A stretch of 64,000 nt of DNA from Nonomuraea rubra (GTDB lineage: Bacteria > Actinomycetota > Actinomycetes > Streptosporangiales > Streptosporangiaceae), in assembly GCF_014207985.1 (NCBI RefSeq), contig NZ_JACHMI010000001.1:12383001-12447000 (forward strand), read 5' to 3'. Below, in pieces: positions 50,395 through 60,845 of this stretch (positions are counted from its first letter, which is position 1; each line of letters begins with the position of its first letter). The position numbers and the translations under genes are program-made. The notes under the pieces are model-generated. The model saw only the letters and a program-made list of their open reading frames with translations, searched no databases and was not told where the DNA came from.

Positions 50395-50607
50395 ATGACC
50401 ACCACCACCTACACCGTGAACGGCATGACCTGCGGCCACTGCGTGAGCTCGGTCAAGGAGGAGGTCGGCGAGGTCACCGGCGTCACGAGCGTCGAGGTGG
50501 ACCTGGCCACCGGCCTGCTGACCGTAGCCAGCGAGAGCCCGATCGACCGCGCGAGGATCGCCTCCGCGGTGGAAGAGGCCGGCTACGAGCTGGCGGGCAG
50601 ATCATGA
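50395..50607 (+). CDS. copZ: Copper chaperone, CopZ
   Basis: 70 residues from the ATG at 50395 (gaaggag upstream). A single heavy-metal-associated domain: TYTVNGMTCGHCVSSVKEEVGEVTGVTSVEVDLATGLLTV, with Cu(I)-binding Cys in MTCGHC. It carries Cu(I) in the cytoplasm to CopA. Overlaps the next gene by ATGA. First gene of copZ, secreted protein, copA. Confidence 0.93.
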   Translation: MTTTTYTVNGMTCGHCVSSVKEEVGEVTGVTSVEVDLATGLLTVASESPIDRARIASAVEEAGYELAGRS

Positions 50608-51515
50608 ACACCGCCGCCAAACTCGGCTCGTACGCCCTGGGCCTGGCCGTCATCTTCGGCGGCGCCCTGGGCGTGGGCCAGGTGGTGGACCCGCCCGCAG
50701 CGACCGACACCCCACACGACCAAGGCCACACGGGCGACGACCACACCACCACCACTCAGCCAAGCCAGACCAGCAATACCCCCGGGGGGCTCCAAGTGTC
50801 GCAGGACGGCTACACACTCAACCCGATCACCTCGCTCACGACCGGGGTTCCGACCGACTTCCAGTTCACCGTGATCGGCCCCGACGGCCAGCCGGTCACC
50901 GACTACCAGGTCGAGCACGACAAGAAGCTGCACTTCATCGTCGCCTCCCGCGACCTGACGAGCTTCCAGCACCTCCACCCCGACCTGACCCCCGACGGCA
51001 CCTGGTCGGTCAAGCTGACGCTGCCGAAGGCGGGCGCGTACCGGGCGTTCGCCGACTTCGTCCCCGCGGGCGGGAAGAAGCTCACGCTCGGCGCGGACCT
51101 GCAGGCCGCGGGCGACTACCGGCCTGAGCCGCTGCCCCACGTCAGCCGTACGGCGGCCGTCGACGACTACACGGTCAACCTGGCCGGCGACCTGGTCCCC
51201 GGCAGGTCCAGCAAGCTCACGCTGACGGTCAGCAAGGACGGAGAGCCGGTCACCGACCTGGAGCCCTACCTTGGGGCGTACGGTCACCTGGTGGCCCTGC
51301 GTGCAGGCGACCTGGCCTACCTGCACGTACACCCGGAGGAGAGCGAGCAGGCGGGGCCCGAGATCACGTTCTACGCCGAGGCGCCCAGCCGCGGCGACTA
51401 CCGTCTGTTCCTGGACTTCAAGCACGAGGGCAAGGTCCGCACGGCGAGCTTCACCGCGACGGCCACCCTGTCGGACGGGCACGCCCCCTCCGCGACCCAC
51501 GACCACAGCCACTGA
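50604..51515 (+). CDS. His-rich extracytoplasmic copper-related protein
   Basis: 303 residues. A signal or anchor helix (6-27), then a polar His/Thr-rich linker ([14 protein letters not shown]), and two Ig-like beta domains with [17 protein letters not shown] and [23 protein letters not shown], each bearing a HxHP pair. It ends ATHDHSH. Placed between copZ and copA it most likely binds copper outside the cell. Proteins of this plan are common in actinomycete copper operons but are not functionally described as far as I know. Confidence 0.8.
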   Translation: MNTAAKLGSYALGLAVIFGGALGVGQVVDPPAATDTPHDQGHTGDDHTTTTQPSQTSNTPGGLQVSQDGYTLNPITSLTTGVPTDFQFTVIGPDGQPVTDYQVEHDKKLHFIVASRDLTSFQHLHPDLTPDGTWSVKLTLPKAGAYRAFADFVPAGGKKLTLGADLQAAGDYRPEPLPHVSRTAAVDDYTVNLAGDLVPGRSSKLTLTVSKDGEPVTDLEPYLGAYGHLVALRAGDLAYLHVHPEESEQAGPEITFYAEAPSRGDYRLFLDFKHEGKVRTASFTATATLSDGHAPSATHDHSH

Positions 51516-51540
51516 GAACCCGCTGAAGAAAGGAGAGGTG

Positions 51541-53751
51541 ATGTCTTCCCTGAGCGGAGCCACCGAGGACAGAGCCGTCGAACTCACGATCGGCGGCATG
51601 ACGTGCGCGTCCTGCGCGAACCGGATCGAGCGCAAGCTGAACAAGCTGGACGGTGTGACGGCGACGGTCAACTACGCGACGGAGAAGGCGAAGGTCACCT
51701 TTCCCGAGGGCGTGGCCCCGGAGCTGTTGATCGCCGAGGTGGAGAAGGCCGGGTACACGGCCGAGCTGCCCCGGACGACGGCGCCGGTGCTGGATGAGCC
51801 GGAGGACGAACTCAGGCCGCTGCGCAACCGCCTCATCACCTCGGTGGTGCTGGCCGTGCCGGTGATCGCGATGGCGATGGTGCCGCCGCTGCAGTTCACG
51901 AACTGGCAGTGGTTGTCGCTGGTGCTGGCCGCGCCGGTGGTGGTGTACGCGGGCTGGCCGTTCCACCAGGCGGCCTGGACGAACCTGCGGCACGGCACGG
52001 CCACCATGGACACGCTGATCTCGCTGGGCACCATCGCCGCGCTGGGCTGGTCGCTGTGGGCGTTGTTCTTCGGCACGGCGGGCACGCCGGGCATGACGCA
52101 CCCGTTCGTGTTCACCATCGAGCGCAGCGACGGGTCGGGCAACATCTATCTGGAGGCGGCGGCGGGGGTGACCGCGTTCATCCTGGCCGGGCGGTACTTC
52201 GAGGCGCGCTCCAAGCGGCGGGCCGGGGCGGCGCTGCGAGCGTTGATGGAGCTGGGCGCCAAGGACGTGGAGCTGGCCGGCGGCCGGCGCATCCCGGTCG
52301 AGCAGCTCAAGAGCGGCGATCGGTTCGTCGTCCGGCCGGGTGAGAAGATCGCCACCGACGGGGTGATCGAGGAGGGCACCTCGGCGGTGGACGCCTCGAT
52401 GCTGACCGGCGAATCGGTACCGGTCGAAGTACGCCCGGGCGATCCGGTCACCGGGGCGACGGTGAACGCGGGCGGCCGGTTGATCGTGCGGGCCAGCCGG
52501 GTCGGCGCGGACACCCAGCTGGCGCAGATGGCCCGGCTGGTGGAGGAGGCGCAGACCGGCAAGGCGCAGGTGCAGCGGCTGGCCGACCGGATCTCCGGCA
52601 TCTTCGTGCCGATCGTGATCGCCCTGGCGGTGGGCACGCTGGGGTTCTGGCTGGGCAGCGGGGACGGGGCTGGAGCGGCGTTCACCGCGGCGGTGGCGGT
52701 GCTGATCATCGCCTGCCCGTGCGCGCTGGGATTGGCCACGCCGACCGCGTTGCTGGTCGGCACCGGCCGCGGCGCCCAGCTGGGCATCCTGATCAAGGGG
52801 CCGGAGGTACTGGAGTCCACCCGCCGGATCGACACCGTGGTGCTGGACAAGACCGGCACGGTCACCGAGGGCAAGATGACGCTGACCGGCGTGCACCTGG
52901 CCGAGGGGGAGACCCGCGAGCAGGTGCTCAGGCTGGCCGGGGCGCTGGAGCACGCCTCGGAGCACCCGATCGCCCAGGCCATCGCCCGCGAGGCCCGCTC
53001 GACAGCCACCGTCGAAGACTTCGCCAACGTCGAAGGGCTCGGGGTGCAGGGCATCGTGGACGGGCACGCGGTGCTGGTCGGCCGCCCCCGGCTGCTGCAG
53101 GAGTGGTCGCAGCACCTGCCGGAGAACCTGCAGCGGGCACTCCAGGCCGAGCAGGAGGCCGGCCGCACCGCGGTCGCGGTCGGCTGGGACGGGCAGGCGC
53201 GTGCGGTGCTGGTGGTGGCGGACGTGGTCAAGCCCACCAGCCGCCAGGCCATCACCCGGCTCCGGACCCTGGGCCTGACCCCGGTGCTGCTGACCGGCGA
53301 CAACGAAGCCGTGGCCAAGAGCGTCGCCGCCGAGGTGGGCATCGATGAGGTGATCGCCGAGGTGCTGCCCGCCGACAAGGTGGACGTGGTCAAGAAGCTG
53401 CAGGGCGAAGGCAAGGTGGTCGCCATGGTCGGCGACGGCGTGAACGACGCCGCCGCGCTGGCCCAGGCGGACCTGGGCCTGGCCATGGGCACCGGCACCG
53501 ACGCCGCGATCGAGGCCGGCGACCTGACCCTGGTCCGCGGGGACCTGCGGGTGGCGGCGGACGCGATCCGGCTGTCCCGGCGCACGCTATCGACGATCAA
53601 GGGCAACCTGTTCTGGGCGTTCGCCTACAACGTGGCCGCGCTGCCGCTGGCCGCACTCGGCCTGCTGAACCCGATGATCGCGGGTGCGGCGATGGCGTTC
53701 TCCAGCGTGTTCGTGGTCACCAACAGCCTCCGCCTGCGCCGCTTCACGTGA
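51541..53751 (+). CDS. copA: Cu(I)-exporting P1B-type ATPase
   Basis: 736 residues from the ATG at 51541 (aaaggagagg upstream). One N-terminal heavy-metal domain (GMTCASC 19-25), transmembrane CPC (392-394), TGES actuator loop, phosphorylated Asp436 in DKTGT, SEHPIAQ (nucleotide site) and [11 protein letters not shown]. Exports Cu(I) from the cytoplasm using ATP. Third gene of the CsoR-controlled operon. The last 165 bp are overlapped on the other strand by the long C-terminal tail of an MFS gene. Confidence 0.96.
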   Translation: MSSLSGATEDRAVELTIGGMTCASCANRIERKLNKLDGVTATVNYATEKAKVTFPEGVAPELLIAEVEKAGYTAELPRTTAPVLDEPEDELRPLRNRLITSVVLAVPVIAMAMVPPLQFTNWQWLSLVLAAPVVVYAGWPFHQAAWTNLRHGTATMDTLISLGTIAALGWSLWALFFGTAGTPGMTHPFVFTIERSDGSGNIYLEAAAGVTAFILAGRYFEARSKRRAGAALRALMELGAKDVELAGGRRIPVEQLKSGDRFVVRPGEKIATDGVIEEGTSAVDASMLTGESVPVEVRPGDPVTGATVNAGGRLIVRASRVGADTQLAQMARLVEEAQTGKAQVQRLADRISGIFVPIVIALAVGTLGFWLGSGDGAGAAFTAAVAVLIIACPCALGLATPTALLVGTGRGAQLGILIKGPEVLESTRRIDTVVLDKTGTVTEGKMTLTGVHLAEGETREQVLRLAGALEHASEHPIAQAIAREARSTATVEDFANVEGLGVQGIVDGHAVLVGRPRLLQEWSQHLPENLQRALQAEQEAGRTAVAVGWDGQARAVLVVADVVKPTSRQAITRLRTLGLTPVLLTGDNEAVAKSVAAEVGIDEVIAEVLPADKVDVVKKLQGEGKVVAMVGDGVNDAAALAQADLGLAMGTGTDAAIEAGDLTLVRGDLRVAADAIRLSRRTLSTIKGNLFWAFAYNVAALPLAALGLLNPMIAGAAMAFSSVFVVTNSLRLRRFT

Positions 53752-54897
53752 AACCCTGGCCCACCTGACGGCCGGCGCCATCACGGCGCCGGCCGTCACG
53801 AACATCCCGCCCACCACCAGCCAGCCCAGCGTCCCGCCGCCGAGGACGAGCGCCGTGAGCACGACCGGTCCGAGCATCCTGGCCACCGCCACCCCGGTGC
53901 CGAAGAAGGCCTGGTACTGCCCCTGCCGATCGTCGGGCGCCAGCGTGAACCCGATCTCCCAGCCCCCCGAGGCCAGCAGCATCTCCCCCGCCACCAGCAA
54001 GGCCGCCGCCACCAGCAGGAACACCCACCCGTACGGGCTGAGCGCGAACACCGCGCAGGCCAGCAACATCAGCAGCCCGGCCCGCCGCATCGCCGCCGAG
54101 GCGTCCCGCAGTCCCTTCACCCGCCTGGCCACGCGTACCTGGAAGAGCACCACGCCACCGGTGTTGATCAGCAGCAGGACGGAGACCACCCAGGTGGGCG
54201 CGCCGGTACGGGAGGCCACCCACAGCGGCACGACCACGCTGAGCAGCGGCATGTAGAACAGCATCACCGCGTTGATCAGCGTGACGAGCGCGTAGGGCCG
54301 GTCCCGCAGGACTGCCAGCCGGGGCCCGGCAGGCGCGGGCGCGGGCCGTACGGCAGGCAGGCGCAGCAACCAGGCGGCGGCGGTCAGGAAGGTCAGCGCG
54401 TCGAGCGCGAACACCGCCAGATACCCCTCCCGGGTGCCGAGGGACAGGGCGAGCCCGCCCAGCGCCGCGCCGGTGGCCAGCCCGCCGTTCAGGGTGGCCT
54501 GGAGTGCCGCCCGTACGCGGGTGCGCTCGGCGGGCGGGATCAGGGCGGCGAGCAGGGCCTGGCGGGCGGCGGACAGGCCGGTCTGCGCGGTGCCGTACAG
54601 GCAGGCGACCAGGGCGAACGCGGCGAACGAGCGGGCGAGCAGGAAGCCGGCGACCGCGACGGCGGTCGCGATCGCGAGCAGCACCGCGACGCCGCGCGGG
54701 CCGCGCCGGTCGGCGAGGTGGCCGAGCGGTACGCCGGCGACGGAGCCGACGCCCCAGCCCAGCGTGAGGCCGAGCCCGATCTCGGCGGCAGAGAGGCCGA
54801 CGATGCCGGAGAAGTAGAACGCGGAGGTGACGAGGTAGACGCCGTCCCCGATGGAACTGACCAGCTGCGCATGTGCCAGGATCCGCCGATATTTCAT
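53587..54897 (-). CDS. MFS transporter with C-terminal tail antisense to copA
   Basis: 436 residues, about twelve helices. [33 protein letters not shown] start and [50 protein letters not shown] typical of MFS_1/EntS-like exporters. The family core ends near residue 380; the final 55 residues ([21 protein letters not shown]...) are hydrophilic and lie opposite the copA 3' end, probably because the original stop was lost. The cargo is unknown. It is divergent from no regulator; the AhpD-like gene ends 27 bp before its start on the same strand. Confidence 0.85.
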   Translation of the reverse strand: MKYRRILAHAQLVSSIGDGVYLVTSAFYFSGIVGLSAAEIGLGLTLGWGVGSVAGVPLGHLADRRGPRGVAVLLAIATAVAVAGFLLARSFAAFALVACLYGTAQTGLSAARQALLAALIPPAERTRVRAALQATLNGGLATGAALGGLALSLGTREGYLAVFALDALTFLTAAAWLLRLPAVRPAPAPAGPRLAVLRDRPYALVTLINAVMLFYMPLLSVVVPLWVASRTGAPTWVVSVLLLINTGGVVLFQVRVARRVKGLRDASAAMRRAGLLMLLACAVFALSPYGWVFLLVAAALLVAGEMLLASGGWEIGFTLAPDDRQGQYQAFFGTGVAVARMLGPVVLTALVLGGGTLGWLVVGGMFVTAGAVMAPAVRWARVSREAAQAEAVGDHEHAGERHRRTRDHRVQQAECGQRQRGHVVGERPEQVALDRR

Positions 54898-54924
54898 GAT
54901 GCACCTTCCTGATGTGGCGGAATT

Positions 54925-55359
54925 TCAGGGCGTCATCCGGGTGGCGACGCCCATCCGGTTCCAGGCGTTGATCGCGGCCACGGCCACCACCAGCGCCGCC
55001 AGTTCCTCCTCCGTGAAGCACCCGGCGGCCGCCGCCCACACCTCGTCCGTGACGTCGTGGGTGGACAGCCGCGTGGCCGCCTCGGTGAAGGCCAGCGCGG
55101 CCCGCTCCCGTTCGTCGAAGAAGGGCGCCTCGCGCCACACGGCGACGGCGTGCAGCCGGGTGTCGCTCTCCCCCGCCGCCTTGGCGTCCGAGCTGTGCAG
55201 GTCCACGCAGTACACGCAGCCGTTGATCTGGCTGGCCCGCAGCCGTACCAGCTCCAGCAGCGGCTTGGGCAGCGTGCTGCGCGCGGCGAACGCGTCCAGG
55301 CCGGCCATCGCCTGGTACGCGGGTCCCGCCAGCGCGCCGAGATTCATCCGTTCGGTCAT
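54925..55359 (-). CDS. AhpD-like carboxymuconolactone decarboxylase family protein
   Basis: 144 residues from the ATG at 55357-55359. The redox motif INGCVYCVDLHSSDA gives C-x2-C and the downstream His of AhpD-type alkylhydroperoxidases; FTEAATRLSTHDVTDEVW and AINAWNRMGVATRM are typical of the family. It likely takes part in peroxide reduction. Divergent from a MocR regulator that is its probable controller; the MFS gene may be in the same transcript. Confidence 0.9.
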   Translation of the reverse strand: MTERMNLGALAGPAYQAMAGLDAFAARSTLPKPLLELVRLRASQINGCVYCVDLHSSDAKAAGESDTRLHAVAVWREAPFFDERERAALAFTEAATRLSTHDVTDEVWAAAAGCFTEEELAALVVAVAAINAWNRMGVATRMTP

Positions 55360-55397
55360 GGGCTCATCCTCGTCCCGAACTTGTCCCGGGATAAGCT

Positions 55398-55420
55398 CCA
55401 ATTTCCGGCAAGATGATTGG
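55398..55420. promoter_or_regulatory. CCAAT/ATTGG operator in the AhpD-MocR gap
   Basis: CCAAT (55398-55402) and ATTGG (55416-55420) form an inverted repeat around 13 bp, ending 6 bp before the mocR ATG. This would place the regulator on its own start region. Confidence 0.4.
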
Positions 55421-55426
55421 GCCAAG

Positions 55427-56815
55427 ATGGACGTTCACATCAGCCTCGACAGCCGCCGTGACCTGGCCGCACAGGTCTACCGTCAGCTTCTCGACGCGAT
55501 CCTCGACGGCCGACTCAGGCAGGGCGAGCGCCTCCCCCCGACCAGGGAGCTGGCCCGCCGCCTCGACCTGTCCAGGAACACGGTCGCCCTCGCCTACGAC
55601 CGCCTGGTCGCCGACGGGTTCCTGGTGGGGCGGGCGGGGGCGGGCACGTTCGTGTCAAAAGAGCCGGTCAGGGGGCGGGCCGCGCCGAAGGGCGTCGTAC
55701 GCCCGCGCCTGCTCTGGCAGGACCTGGCGCCGCCGCCGAGGATGGCCCCTGCCCGGTACGACTTCCGCGTCGGCGTCCCAGACGCCCGCCTGTTCCCCAT
55801 GGACACCTGGCGCCGGCTGGTGGCCCGGGAGCTGCGCACGAGCGTCGCCGGTTACGCCGACCCCGCCGGGCACGAGCCCCTGCGCGCGGCCATCTCCCGC
55901 CACATCGGCCTGAGCCGCTCGGTGCACGCGAGCCCGTCCGACGTGCTGATCACGAACGGCGCCCAGCAGGCGCTGGACCTCATCGGCCGGGTCCTGATCG
56001 AGCCGGGCACGGTCGTGGCCGTCGAGGAGCCCGGCTATCCCCCGGCCCGCCTGCTGTTCCGCTCGCTCGGCGCGCGGGTCGCGGGCGTGCCGGTGGACGC
56101 GGAGGGCATCGACGTCCGGGCCATCCCCGGCGCGGCCAAGGTCGTGTACGTGACGCCGTCGCACCAGTTCCCGCTGGGCACGCCGATGTCGCTGGCCCGC
56201 CGCGCCGCCCTGCTCGCCTGGGCCGAACGCCGCAGGGCGGTGGTGATCGAGGACGACTACGACAGCGAGTTCCGCTTCGGCGAGCGCCCGCTGGAGCCGC
56301 TGCAGAGTCTGGACAGGGCCGGGCGCGTCATCTACGTGGGCTCGTTCTCCAAGACGCTGCTGCCCATGCTCAGGCTGGGGTTCCTGGTGGCGCCCGCCTC
56401 GCTGGCGCCGGCGCTGGCCGCGGCCAGGTACCTGTCCGACTGGCACGGTGAGGTGCCGACGCAGGCGGCGCTGGCCCGCTTCATCGACGAGGGCCTGCTG
56501 GCCAGGCACATCAGGAAGGCCACCCGCGAGTACGCCGCCAGGCACGCGCTGATCGCCGAGGCGCTGGACGCGGACGAGCGCGTGCGGCTGGTGCCGTCCA
56601 CGGCGGGGCTGCACCTGTGCGCGCTGGGCGCGTCCGTACGGGCCACGCCCGGCCTCGCGGTGGAGCACCTGGAGGCGTACTGCGGCGAGAGCCCGCCGCA
56701 GCGGGGCCTGGTGCTGGGTTACGGCGCGATCGGCAGGGACGCCATCCCGGAAGGGCTGCGCCTGCTCAGATCACGGATGTCGGCGGCTCCAGAACCGGCG
56801 GCCCCGCTCCCCTGA
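55427..56815 (+). CDS. MocR/PdxR-type regulator (GntR helix plus aminotransferase fold)
   Basis: 462 residues. The GntR winged helix (RRDLAAQVYRQLLDAILDGRLRQGERLPPTRELARRLDLSRNTVALAYDRLVADGFLVGRAGAGTFV) is followed by a fold-type I aminotransferase domain from about residue 105. ITNGAQQALDLIGRVL, DDYDSEFRF and SFSKTLLPMLRLGFLV (PLP-binding Lys) are visible. It binds PLP and often controls vitamin B6 or amine metabolism. Probably regulates the divergent AhpD-like gene. Its 3' end overlaps the stress-protein gene by 45 bp. Confidence 0.93.
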   Translation: MDVHISLDSRRDLAAQVYRQLLDAILDGRLRQGERLPPTRELARRLDLSRNTVALAYDRLVADGFLVGRAGAGTFVSKEPVRGRAAPKGVVRPRLLWQDLAPPPRMAPARYDFRVGVPDARLFPMDTWRRLVARELRTSVAGYADPAGHEPLRAAISRHIGLSRSVHASPSDVLITNGAQQALDLIGRVLIEPGTVVAVEEPGYPPARLLFRSLGARVAGVPVDAEGIDVRAIPGAAKVVYVTPSHQFPLGTPMSLARRAALLAWAERRRAVVIEDDYDSEFRFGERPLEPLQSLDRAGRVIYVGSFSKTLLPMLRLGFLVAPASLAPALAAARYLSDWHGEVPTQAALARFIDEGLLARHIRKATREYAARHALIAEALDADERVRLVPSTAGLHLCALGASVRATPGLAVEHLEAYCGESPPQRGLVLGYGAIGRDAIPEGLRLLRSRMSAAPEPAAPLP

Positions 56816-57289
56816 CAGCTCGGGGTCGTCGGGTGGCGAGGGCTGCTGCACGATCACGACGGTCGTGCGGGCGTGCCGCGCGCAGTACATGCTGGTCGAG
56901 GGCAGGAAGATGCGGCTGAGCAGGCCGCGGCGCCCCCGCCCGAGCACGAGCAGGTCTCCCTCCCGCGCCAGGTCGACGAGGTGATAGCCGGGATCGCCGA
57001 CCCGGCCCACCGCGAACGTGGTCACGTCGTCGGGCACCCCGCCCGCGACGTCCTCGAACACGCTCGTGATCACCTCGGTGCAGCGCGCCTCCTCGCCCAC
57101 CCTGACCGCGTGCTGCACGGGCAGCGCCTCGGGGAAGGGATGAACGGGGGCGCGACTGACGTGCACGGCCACGAGAGCCATCCGGTGCAGCCTGGCCGCG
57201 CCGATGGCCCAGGCCAGCGCCCAGCGCGCGGCCGGGGATTCGTCGACCCCCACGATCAGCCGCGCACCGCCGGGCAGATCCTGTTCCAC
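56771..57289 (-). CDS. Universal stress protein
   Basis: 172 residues from the GTG at 57287-57289 with AGGAGG four bases before. One UspA domain: ARLIVGVDESPAARWALAWAIG at the start and the nucleotide loop GDLLVLGRGRRGLLSRIFLPSTSMYCARHARTTVVIV (G-x2-G-x9-G-S/T type). Cytoplasmic, stress-induced; the exact role is open. Overlaps the mocR 3' end on the other strand. Confidence 0.9.
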   Translation of the reverse strand: MEQDLPGGARLIVGVDESPAARWALAWAIGAARLHRMALVAVHVSRAPVHPFPEALPVQHAVRVGEEARCTEVITSVFEDVAGGVPDDVTTFAVGRVGDPGYHLVDLAREGDLLVLGRGRRGLLSRIFLPSTSMYCARHARTTVVIVQQPSPPDDPELSGERGRRFWSRRHP

Positions 57290-57397
57290 GGTGCCTCCTG
57301 TCGAAGTACGACCATAGTGCGCCACCCGGCTGGTTACCGGGAGGTGGCACTTTGCGAACTCTGGAGTCCCTTCCGAATGCGGGCATAGCATGCGGGG

Positions 57398-60300
57398 GTG
57401 GAACGCGGGTGGGTGCGCCCCCGTCCCGCCCTCGACCGGCGGCTCGACGGGGCGCTGACGCACAGGCTCACCTGCCTCGTGGCGACCACGGGCTACGGGA
57501 AGTCCACCGCGCTGGCCGGCTGGGGCCAGGCCGTGGGTGCGGTGCTGCACCGGCTCGGGCCCGCCGACCGCGACCTGCCCACGCTGGCGGGCACGGTGGC
57601 CGCGGCGCTGTCGGCGAAGGTGCCCGGCCTGCCCGCCGACCTGGTGACGGCCGCCGCGGCCCCGCTCGGGCCCGACGCCGACGAGCCGTCAAGGGCGGCG
57701 GCGCTGGCGAGCGCGCTGGCCGAGGCGCTGGCCGCGCGGTTGCGGCGGGGGCTGGTGCTGGTGTTCGACGGGATCGAGGCGATCGCGGGCGCGGCCGGTC
57801 CCGTGCGGTACGTGGAGACGCTGGTCCGCGTGGCACCCCGGCACCTGCACCTGGTGACGGCGTCGCGGGCGCCGCTGCCGTTCCCCACCGCCCGGCTGCG
57901 CCAGGACCACGAGGTGCTCGACCTCGACGCCGGCGACCTCGCGCTGACCCCGGACGAGACCGCCGCCTGGGCCCGCGAGCTGCTGGGCGAGGCGGGCGCG
58001 GACGTCGCCGCCGAGCTGCACCGTACGTGCGGCGGCTGGCCGGCGGCCGTGCAGGCGGCGCTCGACGCGCTGGCCCGCGAGGACCCGGCCACCTGGCGGG
58101 GCACCGTGGCCGGCCTGACGGCGAACTCGGCCACGCTCGAGCGCCTCACGCTCGCCGCGTTCAAGGACCTGCCGGCGGCCATGCGCGAGCTGCTGCGCGC
58201 CGCCACCGTGCTGCCGGTGCTGACGTCCGGCCTGGCCGCCACGCTCGGCGCGCCACCCGACACGCCGGACGCGCTCGCGAGCCGGGGCCTGTTCCTCGAA
58301 CCGGCCGAGCCCGGCGGCCACCGGCTCACCTCGACCGCCTGCACCACCCTGGCCAGGCACCTGCCCCTGGACCGGCACGAGGCCCACGACGTGGCGGCGG
58401 TCGCCGCCCGCTGGTACGTCGAGCACGACCGCCCCGAGCTGGCCCTGCGCGCGGCCGTCGCGACCGCGCACGCCGGCCTGGCCGCGACGCTGCTCGACGC
58501 GCACGGCCCGCTGCTGGCCGAGCGCGGCGACGTGCTCGCCGCGCTGGAGCTGTTACCCGAGCCCGCCAGGCGCACGCCCCCGATGCTCAAGCTGGCGGGC
58601 ATCGCCGAGCAGAACCGCGGCCACTGGACCCGCGCCCGCGAGCTGCTCGCCGAGGCCGCCGCGGGGCCGGGGTTCGACGCGGCCGTGGCCAGGCGCCTGG
58701 CCTTCATCGACCACATGCGCGGCGAGTTCGACCTGGCCCTGCCCATGTACGAGCGGGGCCACGCGTACGGCCTGCCGCCCGCAGACGCCGCCATGTGCGC
58801 CGCGTCCATGGCCTCGGTGTACTGGCTGAAGGGCGACCGCGCGGCCTGCGCCGAGCTCGCGGACCGGGCGCTGGAGCAGGCCAGGAGCCTCGGCGACGCG
58901 AGCGCCCTGGCCATGGCGAACACGGTCCTGGCCATGCTGGCCGCGCTCGACGGCGACCGCCGCGCCAACGACGCCTACTACCTGCGTGCCCTGGCCTACG
59001 CCGAGCGGGCCGGCGACCTGGTGCAGCTCATCCGCATCCACGCGAACCGGGCGTCCCGCCACCTGGACGAGGCCGCGTACGCCGAGGCGCTGGCGGAGAC
59101 GGAGATCGCCGGCCGGCTGTCGGACCTGGTGGCGTTCGCCCCCTTCGCCGCCCTGAACATCTCCAACCGCGCCAAGGCCCTGATCGGCCTGGGCCGCCTG
59201 GAGGAGGCCGCGGCCGAGGCGGCGGACGCGGCGGCCAGGTGGGAGGCGATGGGCTCCAGGCTGACCGGCGCCGGCCTGAACCGGCTGGCCGCAGTGCACG
59301 CCCTGCGCGGCGACCGTGCGGCGGCCGCCGCGCTCTACCGGCAGGTCATCGCGGCGTCCGAGCCGACGGGCGAGGTGCAGGCGCTGTCGCAGGCGCTCAA
59401 CGGGCTCGCCGAGCTGCTGGCGGCCGAGGACCCCGAGGAGGCCACGCGGGTCGCGGCGCGGGCCCTGGAACATGTCGAGGGCATCACCGGGGTGGCCGCC
59501 AGAGTCGCCGCCGCCCGGGTCGCACTGGCCGCGGGCGAGCACGAGCGCGCCAGGACGCTGCTCGACGAGACCGAGCCGGTGGCGGCCGGCCGCAGGGACC
59601 ACGCCGCCCTGGCCGCCGTCGCCGAGCTCCGCGCCGAGCTGGACGGCGACGCCAAGCTCGCCGACGAGGCGGTACGCAGGTGGGCGGCGGTCGGCGACCC
59701 GATCGGCCGGGCCAGGGCCGAGCTGGTCAGGGCCGCCCTGGCCGACCCGGCGACCGGTGGCGAGGTGGCCGCCGAGGTCCGCGAGCGCATGCACACGATC
59801 GGCTGCCGGGCGCTGGACGACCGGATCGACGCCCTCGTGGCCCGCGCCGGTCCCCCGCGCGGGGCGAAGCTCGTGGTGGAGACGATGGGAACGTTCCGGG
59901 TGCTGCGCGGCTCGGCACCCGTCCCGCGTACGGCGTGGCAGTCGCGCAAGGCGCGTGACCTGCTGAAGATCCTGGTCAGCCGCAGGGGCGGCGCGATCGG
60001 CAGGGAGCGCCTGGTCGAGATCCTCTGGCCGGAGCAGGAGGACGAGGCGGTCGGACTGCGGCGGCTGAACGTCATGGTCTCCACGCTGCGTGCCGTGCTG
60101 GATCCGGGGCACGCCTGGCCGGCCGACGAGTTCGTGGTGTCGGACGAGGGCGCGCTGCGGCTGGAGCTGTCCAACGTCGAGGTCGACGTCGAGTCCTTCA
60201 TGGAGCTGGTGGGCCAGGCCGTACGGCTGGAGCAGGCGGGCAGGCAGGCCGAGGCGCTGGCGCGGTGGGCGGCGGCCGAGAGCGCGTACGGCGGCGAGTT

Positions 60301-60598
60301 CTGCGAGGAGGACCCGTACGCGGACTGGGCGGTGGGCCTGCGCGAGCAGCTCAGGCTGGCGTACGTGCAGGCGGCGGCCAGGCTGGCGGAGGCGCGGGCC
60401 GGCGAGCGGCGCCATGACGAAGCCGCCCGCTACTGGCTGCGGCTGCTGGAGCGCGACCGCTACGACGAGCGGGCCCACCTCGGCCTGGTACGCGTGCTCG
60501 ACCTGGCCGGCCGCAGGGGGGACGCCCGCCGGCGGTACCGGCTCTACGCGGAGCTGATGCGCGAGCTGGAGGTCGAGCCCGCGCCCTACCCGACCTGA
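57398..60598 (+). CDS. MalT-like/SARP fusion transcriptional regulator
   Basis: 1066 residues. N-terminal STAND-type ATPase of MalT kind: P-loop VATTGYGKSTALAGW (28-42), Walker B LVLVFDGIEAI, and RTCGGWPAAVQAALDAL. A TPR-rich middle (about 330-820). From about 823 a SARP core: an OmpR-like winged helix (TMGTFRVLRGSAPVPRTAWQSRKARDLLKILVSRRGGAIGRERLVEILWPEQ) and a BTAD domain. MalT proteins normally end in a LuxR helix; here a SARP end takes its place. Likely a signal-responsive pathway activator. Its target is not evident. Start GTG at 57398. Confidence 0.9.
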   Translation: MERGWVRPRPALDRRLDGALTHRLTCLVATTGYGKSTALAGWGQAVGAVLHRLGPADRDLPTLAGTVAAALSAKVPGLPADLVTAAAAPLGPDADEPSRAAALASALAEALAARLRRGLVLVFDGIEAIAGAAGPVRYVETLVRVAPRHLHLVTASRAPLPFPTARLRQDHEVLDLDAGDLALTPDETAAWARELLGEAGADVAAELHRTCGGWPAAVQAALDALAREDPATWRGTVAGLTANSATLERLTLAAFKDLPAAMRELLRAATVLPVLTSGLAATLGAPPDTPDALASRGLFLEPAEPGGHRLTSTACTTLARHLPLDRHEAHDVAAVAARWYVEHDRPELALRAAVATAHAGLAATLLDAHGPLLAERGDVLAALELLPEPARRTPPMLKLAGIAEQNRGHWTRARELLAEAAAGPGFDAAVARRLAFIDHMRGEFDLALPMYERGHAYGLPPADAAMCAASMASVYWLKGDRAACAELADRALEQARSLGDASALAMANTVLAMLAALDGDRRANDAYYLRALAYAERAGDLVQLIRIHANRASRHLDEAAYAEALAETEIAGRLSDLVAFAPFAALNISNRAKALIGLGRLEEAAAEAADAAARWEAMGSRLTGAGLNRLAAVHALRGDRAAAAALYRQVIAASEPTGEVQALSQALNGLAELLAAEDPEEATRVAARALEHVEGITGVAARVAAARVALAAGEHERARTLLDETEPVAAGRRDHAALAAVAELRAELDGDAKLADEAVRRWAAVGDPIGRARAELVRAALADPATGGEVAAEVRERMHTIGCRALDDRIDALVARAGPPRGAKLVVETMGTFRVLRGSAPVPRTAWQSRKARDLLKILVSRRGGAIGRERLVEILWPEQEDEAVGLRRLNVMVSTLRAVLDPGHAWPADEFVVSDEGALRLELSNVEVDVESFMELVGQAVRLEQAGRQAEALARWAAAESAYGGEFCEEDPYADWAVGLREQLRLAYVQAAARLAEARAGERRHDEAARYWLRLLERDRYDERAHLGLVRVLDLAGRRGDARRRYRLYAELMRELEVEPAPYPT

Positions 60599-60633
60599 AC
60601 CAGACCTGAACCGGGCGGGGAGATCGTGCTCGG

Positions 60634-60795
60634 ATGAGAACGGTCATCGTCCGGCTGGTCGAGCCCGAGCAGTCAGGCGGCCAGCTCCGCGGGCTGCTCG
60701 AAGAGGTAGGGGGCGAACCGGTGCCGTTCAGCGGCTCGGAAGCCGTCATCGACCTGCTGCTGTCCGCCGCCGGGCTGAAGCGTGATCCGGCCTGA
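60634..60795 (+). CDS. Small protein between two large regulators (53 aa)
   Basis: ATG at 60634: MRTVIVRLVEPEQSGGQLRG, then LLEEVGGEPVPFSGSEAVID, LLLSAAGLKRDPA. A beta-alpha-beta-like small protein without signal. Similar 50-60 residue proteins of this pattern (R-V-L-P, GG-x-L-x-G-x-V-E) lie beside SARP/LuxR genes in actinomycetes, so it is probably real. Function unknown. It lies 35 bp after the fusion-regulator gene and 50 bp before the LAL gene. Confidence 0.65.
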   Translation: MRTVIVRLVEPEQSGGQLRGLLEEVGGEPVPFSGSEAVIDLLLSAAGLKRDPA

Positions 60796-60845
60796 ACCTC
60801 GCGCGAATCCTCATCGCCACCATGAGTGCACGGAGAGGAGGCACG

